Origin: JAEVLT01 sp964484065
Lineage (GTDB): Bacteria > Bacillota > Bacilli > Bacillales > Cytobacillaceae
Length of the DNA stretch: 64,000 nucleotides
NCBI GenBank assembly: GCA_964484065.1
Contig: CAZAEW010000010.1
Coordinates: 25,698-89,697, forward strand
Direction of reading: 5' to 3'
Shown here: in pieces, positions 59,442 through 64,000 of the stretch
How positions within the stretch are numbered: position 1 is the stretch's first letter
How the letters are laid out: each line of letters opens with the position of its first letter
Translations under genes and position numbers: made by a program
The notes under the pieces: model-generated
The model's database searches: none
What the model saw: only the letters and a program-made list of their open reading frames with translations
Told to the model about the DNA's origin: nothing

Positions 59442-59504
59442 TTATAGAAGACCTACAACTCCTGCTAGAATTTGGTTTAAAAGACCGAAAAGTACTGCTA
59501 TCAT
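59442..59504 (-). CDS. Micro-ORF P1: 20-residue hydrophobic peptide
   Basis: The frame encodes MIAVLFGLLNQILAGVVGLL. A perfect ribosome site AAAGGAGGTG stands six bases before the ATG. It is the first of three tandem homologous units (spacers of 48 and 54 bases). Size and hydrophobic character recall staphylococcal phenol-soluble modulins or small toxin peptides, but those usually carry charges, which are absent here. I find no confident promoter in the roughly 410 bases shared with the divergent yknX-like gene. Confidence 0.7.
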   Translation of the reverse strand: MIAVLFGLLNQILAGVVGLL

Positions 59505-59845
59505 ACTTCGCACCTCCTTTTTCCATTTTAGTGAATTATTTCTTATATCTGCGCGCAATTTCATATTAAGACAGTGACTCATTTCTTACATGGGGCAAAT
59601 TGTCTAGAAACGACAGAGTTCAGCTTTTTGTCACATTTTGCAAATTCCTTCATATTATGTTTTTATCTTCTATGTTTTTACCTAGTTCAATTGTTTTACT
59701 TTTCCCAATCTTCCAAGCAAAAACAAAGATAATAGTACTGATCATTTCACATCCCAAAAGTCCTGTATTTTGTTTTAAAATGTTTAAAATTGGTGAACAC
59801 CGCTGTTGAATTTTTGTGTATTTTGCAAATTTACTGAATATTAAC

Positions 59846-59874
59846 TTGTTAACATTTGGAAGAATTTATATAAT
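59846..59874 (+). promoter_or_regulatory. Sigma-A promoter of the yknXYZW-type operon
   Basis: TTGTTA (59846-59851) and TATAAT (59869-59874) are 17 bases apart, 45 bases before the first gene. The rest of the 59505-59845 gap is AT-rich and shows nothing I can name. Confidence 0.65.
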
Positions 59875-59918
59875 GATAAAGAAATGGCTAATATTTACAT
59901 TACTAGGAGGATGCTTAC

Positions 59919-61109
59919 TTGCAAACTGAACCAATTCTTATTCCAAAGAAGAAAAATAAGTGGATTGTCATCGGAATTATTACTTTAATCGTTATCATTG
60001 CTGCTATTAACATTGCTGTCATGCAAAATAAGAAGACCGGAGTTAAAGACGATATTCAATTCGCTGTGGCCGAAGAAAAAGAATTAAATAATACGAAGTT
60101 AGTAGCCGGCCGTGTCACACCGGGGAATCTTGAAACTATCTATGCAGATCCCACAAAAGGGAAAGTAAAAGAGATGTTTGTAAAAGAAGGGCAGGAAGTA
60201 GCGAAAGGCCAAAAGCTTTTTACATACGAAAATCCCGAACTTTCGATCCAATTAAAACAGCTCGAAATCGACAAGAAGTCTGCCCAAATGCGTTACGACC
60301 AAGGAAAAGAAAAAATCTCTTCTTTGCAAAAAGAGATTCAAAAAGCGAAGGATGCAAAATCTGCAAAAGAAGTATTGGATCCCTTAGAAACACAGCTTCA
60401 GGATCTTCAATTTCAGCAAAAGACAACCGAACTAGAAATGGAAAAAAATAAACTGCAAGAGGAAGACTTACAAAACAAGCAAAGTGATTTAACCGTGTAC
60501 AGTAATGCGGGCGGCATTGTTCAGAAGGCTGATAAAGATGCTGGCCAAAGTACCACCCAGGCAGCCGGGGCACAAACAAGTCCAATCATCCAAATTGCCT
60601 CTAAGGACCCATTCATCATCAAAGGGACATTGACAGAGCTGCAAAAGTCACAGATTCAGCCGAATCAGCCAATAAAAGTGACGGCCAAAGCAGCAGCCAA
60701 TAAATCATGGGCAGGAAAAATAACTGAAATAAGCGAATATCCGACTGCTGATGAATCAGGCCAAAGCATCGCTGCAGTTTCGGGACAGCAAACGCAAAAT
60801 ATCTCCTACTACAATTTTAAGGCTTCACTTGACTCACAGGAGGGATTGTCTCCAGGCTATCATGTATCCATTCAAGTTCAATTAGCCACGAAGAAGATGT
60901 TGGTTGTACCCAGCAGCAGCATCGTTGAAAAAGGAAATTCCCGATATGTTTACGTGGTGAAGAAGAACAAACTACATAAGCAAACTGTGACAACAGGTAT
61001 GGGAGACGGTAATTCAACTGAGGTAATCGAAGGCTTAAAGCCTGGTAATAAGGTAGTGAAAAATCCATCCGCAAACGTTTATAACGGATTGGACGTGAAG
61101 GTAAAATGA
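59919..61109 (+). CDS. yknX: MacA/YknX-type membrane fusion (adaptor) protein
   Basis: A protein of 396 residues. An N-terminal transmembrane segment (residues 15-34, WIVIGIITLIVIIAAINIAV) anchors it. It has a lipoyl-like half motif (GKVKEMFVKEGQEVAKGQKLFTYENPEL), a coiled-coil hairpin at about 105-185, the second lipoyl half (VYSNAGGIVQKADKDAGQ), and a beta-barrel region to the C-terminus. It is the adaptor of a MacAB-like ABC system. The start is TTG with GGAGG eight bases upstream. Its end overlaps the ATPase gene by four bases. B. subtilis YknX is the closest type by organisation. Confidence 0.85.
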   Translation: MQTEPILIPKKKNKWIVIGIITLIVIIAAINIAVMQNKKTGVKDDIQFAVAEEKELNNTKLVAGRVTPGNLETIYADPTKGKVKEMFVKEGQEVAKGQKLFTYENPELSIQLKQLEIDKKSAQMRYDQGKEKISSLQKEIQKAKDAKSAKEVLDPLETQLQDLQFQQKTTELEMEKNKLQEEDLQNKQSDLTVYSNAGGIVQKADKDAGQSTTQAAGAQTSPIIQIASKDPFIIKGTLTELQKSQIQPNQPIKVTAKAAANKSWAGKITEISEYPTADESGQSIAAVSGQQTQNISYYNFKASLDSQEGLSPGYHVSIQVQLATKKMLVVPSSSIVEKGNSRYVYVVKKNKLHKQTVTTGMGDGNSTEVIEGLKPGNKVVKNPSANVYNGLDVKVK

Positions 61110-61807
61110 TTTCTTTAAAGCACATCCAAAAAACTTACAAACAGGGAGCCCTCGAAGTCCCGGTCCTTCATGATATCAGTCTGGAAATCCAAAGCGGCGA
61201 ATTCGCTTCCATCATGGGGCCCTCCGGCTCCGGCAAATCAACGTTGATGAACATTATCGGCCTTCTCGACCGCCCGACAACCGGTGAGTACATGTTAAAC
61301 AACACAAATGTTCTGCAATCGGATGAAGCCAATCTTGCCCTGCTGCGAAATCAATACATAGGTTTTGTGTTTCAGCATTTTCATTTGCTGCCAAGACTAA
61401 CCGCTTTAGCAAATGTCGAGCTTCCCCTTGTCTACGGAGGGGTTCGAAAGAAGGAACGGCAGGAACGGGCTTACGATGCATTAACGAAAGTAGGTTTAGC
61501 CGATCGTGTCAGCCATTTGCCCAACCAGCTTTCCGGCGGACAAAAGCAGCGGGTTGCCATCGCACGTTCGATCGTCAACAATCCCACTTTTGTATTAGCC
61601 GATGAGCCGACCGGTGCCCTTGACTCCAAATCAGGGGAACAAGTTATGGATATTTTTACTGATTTAAATCGTGAAGGAACAACGATTATCCTCGTCACTC
61701 ATGAAGATGAGGTAGCCGCCTACACATCGCGAAAAATTGTCCTCAAGGATGGACAAATTATTCAAGATAAAGGGGGAAAAAAGAGTGAGCTTATTAGACA
61801 GTATTAA
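61106..61807 (+). CDS. yknY: MacB/LolD-type ABC ATPase (YknY-like)
   Basis: An ATPase of 233 residues. It has Walker A GPSGSGKSTLMNIIGLLDRPTTG (about 37-59), Q-loop VFQHFHLLPRLTALANVELPLVYGG, signature LSGGQKQRVAIARSIV, Walker B FVLADEPTGALDSKSG and VTHEDEVA. This is the LolD/MacB-type group, which works by mechanotransmission with FtsX-like permeases rather than by classic transport. It is coupled to the adaptor gene by an ATGA overlap and to the permease gene by a 23-base overlap. Confidence 0.92.
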   Translation: MISLKHIQKTYKQGALEVPVLHDISLEIQSGEFASIMGPSGSGKSTLMNIIGLLDRPTTGEYMLNNTNVLQSDEANLALLRNQYIGFVFQHFHLLPRLTALANVELPLVYGGVRKKERQERAYDALTKVGLADRVSHLPNQLSGGQKQRVAIARSIVNNPTFVLADEPTGALDSKSGEQVMDIFTDLNREGTTIILVTHEDEVAAYTSRKIVLKDGQIIQDKGGKKSELIRQY

Positions 61808-62984
61808 AATTGCTCTTTCCTCTATTCTTGCTCATAAGCTGCGCTCGGCGCTTACCATGCTGGGAATCATCATTGGAGTCGGATCGATTATAACCGTTGT
61901 TGCCATCGGACAAGGCGGTGAAGCAGCCTTAAAATCCCAATTTGCCGGGGCGGGAAATAATACGATTCAAATCAATTTTATCCCGGACGATCAGGACCCT
62001 TTTTCCATGCCATTTGATCAAGCACCAACATTTACAGAAGAAAATTTACTTCAGCTTAAAACTATTCCGGAGATTGCTCATGTTATAACAACAAACAGCT
62101 CAATGGAATCACTCGCTGTTGCTGAGAAAAATATCAGTACACAAATAACGGGAGTCACTGAAGATTACTTTGCCGTAAATTCCATTAATGTGGTAAAAGG
62201 CAGAATCTTGAATAAGGCCGACTTCTCACAATCCAATAATTATATCATGATCAATGAAAAAGCAGCCCAGGAGCTTTTTAAAGATCAAAATGCAGTCGGG
62301 CAAATTTTTGAAATAAAGGGACAGCCTTTTCAAGTCATAGGTGTTTACAAAACTCCTGATAGTATTTTTGGACTTGGAATGCCGGAAATGCTGATGCCTT
62401 TATCGATCTGGCCGGTTTTATATGGAAGTGAGGAAATTCAGTCCGTTACCCTTCAAGCAAAGGATGTAAGCAAACTTGAACTTGCAGGGAAGAAGGCCGC
62501 TAACCTATTAAACGATTCCAAATCACCAGAATTAAAAGGGAAATACGAAGTATTTAACATTGAAGAAATCAAAAAGAGTATCTCGAAAGTTACAAATATC
62601 ATGACGATGATTATCGGAGGAATTGCAGGAATCTCCTTACTCGTCGGCGGTATTGGCGTCATGAATATTATGCTTGTGTCGGTCACAGAGCGAACAAGAG
62701 AAATCGGGATTCGCAAAGCGCTCGGGGCGACAAGAGGAAAGATTCTTCTCCAATTTTTAATTGAAGCGATGATGCTTACCCTTTTAGGCGGGATTATTGG
62801 GATTGGCCTGGGAGTTGGGGGAGCCTATATCGTCTCGACATTTGCAAAATGGCCGCCGCTTGTTTCCGTTCAAGTAGTTGTGGGCGGAGTCTTGTTCTCG
62901 ATGACCTTAGGAATCATTTTCGGCTTGATACCGGCTAACAAAGCGGCCAAGCTCGACCCCATTGAAGCATTACGATATGAATAA
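61785..62984 (+). CDS. yknZ: MacB/FtsX-type ABC permease (YknZ-like)
   Basis: A permease of 399 residues with four transmembrane segments. It has an N-terminal helix (SALTMLGIIIGVGSIITVVAIGQGG), a large extracytoplasmic MacB periplasmic core domain (about 45-275), and three C-terminal helices with the FtsX loop SVTERTREIGIRKALGATRGKILLQFLIEA. The GTG at 61785 has GGGGG eight bases upstream. B. subtilis YknZ forms a complex with YknX, Y and W that protects against the SDP toxin. Confidence 0.9.
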   Translation: MSLLDSIKIALSSILAHKLRSALTMLGIIIGVGSIITVVAIGQGGEAALKSQFAGAGNNTIQINFIPDDQDPFSMPFDQAPTFTEENLLQLKTIPEIAHVITTNSSMESLAVAEKNISTQITGVTEDYFAVNSINVVKGRILNKADFSQSNNYIMINEKAAQELFKDQNAVGQIFEIKGQPFQVIGVYKTPDSIFGLGMPEMLMPLSIWPVLYGSEEIQSVTLQAKDVSKLELAGKKAANLLNDSKSPELKGKYEVFNIEEIKKSISKVTNIMTMIIGGIAGISLLVGGIGVMNIMLVSVTERTREIGIRKALGATRGKILLQFLIEAMMLTLLGGIIGIGLGVGGAYIVSTFAKWPPLVSVQVVVGGVLFSMTLGIIFGLIPANKAAKLDPIEALRYE

Positions 62985-63038
62985 TGACCCCATACTGCAG
63001 GTACTTTGCCCAGCAAAAGGAAAAAGGAGTGTGTATAA

Positions 63039-63716
63039 ATGGAAACGAATGTTGAATTTGAAAACGGAAAAGTGAAAAAGCCATCTTTATTTGGAATGGT
63101 TCTATCCCCTTCCATACAATTTGAAAGAATGAAAGGAAAAACACCCATCGGGTTGCCGCTTGTTTTGATGCTGCTGTTAATGGCAGTCTCCGGGGGAATA
63201 ATTTCCTTTTTAAGCGCGAATAACCCTGCTGTGAAAGATCTTTATGAATCAACGGGAATCAAGATTCCGATCGCTGTTACCATTGGATCAGGCGCACTCA
63301 GCGCCTTGTTTGCCGGAGCTGCGATATTCTTTATCTCTGCAGCTTTTTATAAAATTTGTATGGTGTTTTTCGGAAACGATACCCCTTATATGAAACTGGT
63401 TGCGGTGGTTCTTTATTCCAGTGTTATTTCAGTGCTTGGTTTGATTATTAATGAACTGCTGGCACTTCTATTGGGGAACTATGAAGCAGCTTATACAAGC
63501 TTAGCACCGCTTGTTGGAGATAATCTAAAGTTAAAAGTAATTGCCGGAAGATTTGATATTTTCCAAATCTGGTACTATGCTGTCCTAGCAATCGGGCTCC
63601 ATATTGTTGCAGGCCTTAGCAAAAACAAAGCAATTTTGCTTGTTGTGATTGTTTTTCTAATCGGAATAGGATTCAGTTTTTTAGGAAGCCTTATTACTCC
63701 AAAGGTATTTTCATGA
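63039..63716 (+). CDS. yknW: YIP1-family membrane protein (YknW-like)
   Basis: A protein of 225 residues with five transmembrane segments in the Yip1 fold (LVLMLLLMAVSGGIISFL, VTIGSGALSALFAGAAIFFISAAFYKICMVFF, VLYSSVISVLGLIINELLALLLG, WYYAVLAIGLHIVAGLS, ILLVVIVFLIGIGFSFLG). In B. subtilis the Yip1 protein YknW is the first gene of yknWXYZ and is needed for assembly of the complex. Here it is the last gene, 54 bases after yknZ, with AAGGAG-type ribosome site. It ends at an intrinsic terminator. Confidence 0.8.
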   Translation: METNVEFENGKVKKPSLFGMVLSPSIQFERMKGKTPIGLPLVLMLLLMAVSGGIISFLSANNPAVKDLYESTGIKIPIAVTIGSGALSALFAGAAIFFISAAFYKICMVFFGNDTPYMKLVAVVLYSSVISVLGLIINELLALLLGNYEAAYTSLAPLVGDNLKLKVIAGRFDIFQIWYYAVLAIGLHIVAGLSKNKAILLVVIVFLIGIGFSFLGSLITPKVFS

Positions 63717-63726
63717 TCTTCACGAA

Positions 63727-63759
63727 AAAAACTCGCCATAAATATTTGGTGAGTTTTTA
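63727..63759 (+). terminator. Intrinsic terminator after the yknXYZW-type operon
   Basis: AAAAACTCGCCA and TGGTGAGTTTTT form a 12-base-pair stem with one G-U pair and an eight-base loop. Confidence 0.8.
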
Positions 63760-63910
63760 ATTTGCCTAATGAGCCTTTTGGTTGTTGAATTTTAAGGTAT
63801 CCAACTATTTTAAAAAGAAACGTCAACTAAGCAAAAACAGCCAATCTCTTACTTTCTCTGTTTTTTCGGTTCCCTATACCGCTTTTTTAACCACTGACCT
63901 ACGGAAAACA

Positions 63911-63941
63911 CAAAAAAACTGAAGATAGACTATCTTCAGTT
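63911..63941 (-). terminator. Intrinsic terminator downstream of tRNA-Glu
   Basis: On the minus strand AACTGAAGATA and TATCTTCAGTT form an 11-base-pair stem with a three-base loop, followed by TTTTTGTG. Confidence 0.8.
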
Positions 63942-63946
63942 TAGTA

Positions 63947-64000
63947 TGACCCCTACGGGATTCGAACCCGTGTTACCGCCGTGAAAGGGCGGTGTCTTAA
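63947..64000 (-). tRNA. tRNA-Glu (anticodon TTC), 3' part only
   Basis: On the minus strand the sequence CCGCCCTTTCACGGCGG forms the anticodon arm with anticodon TTC, followed by the T arm ACGGGTTCGAATCCCGT and the acceptor end ending GGGGTCA. The 3' CCA is not encoded. The 5' half lies beyond the window edge. It is probably the last gene of a tRNA cluster since a terminator follows directly. Confidence 0.92.

Overview
The window comes from the chromosome of an endospore-forming member of the Bacillaceae. It carries a GerA-type germinant receptor operon, cse60, ytpA/ytpB, T-box and SAM-I leaders, strong GGAGG-type ribosome sites and frequent TTG/GTG starts. Gene content and order follow the Bacillus subtilis yt* region (ytoP to menF) closely, but bioY-bioB, long-form speD, dct genes, a ger operon, an ApbE/ferric-reductase cluster and a yknXYZW-type cluster are interleaved. 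The species is not identified. Nearly every gene ends in a clear intrinsic terminator, often shared by convergent genes.

Layout. 0-10 kb: end of ytoP, ytzB, a bioY-bioB operon with a promoter overlapping a probable BirA operator, ytnP, trmB, ytzH, ytmP, ytlQ-like, thpR, dat preceded by a 28-codon remnant of pepV, ytzE and speD. 10-19.5 kb: amino acid permease, a DctS/DctR-like two-component system divergent from dctP, RsuA-family pseudouridine synthase, murJ (ytgP) and ytfP. 19.5-26 kb: ger A-C-B operon, a 56-residue membrane protein, cse60, and a three-gene cluster of a Ser/Asn/Asp-rich protein, ApbE and a ferric-reductase-like membrane protein. 26-31 kb: rhodanese, leuS with a T-box leader, a 51-bp tandem repeat array and an MFS transporter. 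31-43 kb: ytzC, mnmL-mnmM, ytpA-ytpB, ytoA, a C39-like peptidase, asnB, metK with a SAM riboswitch, pckA with a probable CcpN site, ytmB and ytmA. 43-50 kb: ytlA-ytlC-ytlD transporter, ytkD, small genes, luxS, yidD and a beta carbonic anhydrase, with two short IS200/IS605-like repeats and one MITE-like inverted-repeat element. 50-59 kb: the menaquinone genes menF-D-H-B-E-C, with menA divergent.

59-64 kb: menA is followed, on the opposite strand, by three tandem micro-ORFs. They encode 19-20 residue, uncharged, Leu/Gly/Val-rich homologous peptides, each with a good ribosome site, ending at a strong terminator shared with menA. Divergent from them is a complete YknX-YknY-YknZ-YknW type MacAB-like ABC system, a family linked in B. 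subtilis to protection from the SDP peptide toxin. I consider this peptide/ABC pair the best candidate in the window for an undescribed system, perhaps a phenol-soluble-modulin-like or cannibalism-like peptide with its exporter or immunity machinery. The functional link is inference from position. The window ends in the 3' part of a tRNA-Glu gene.
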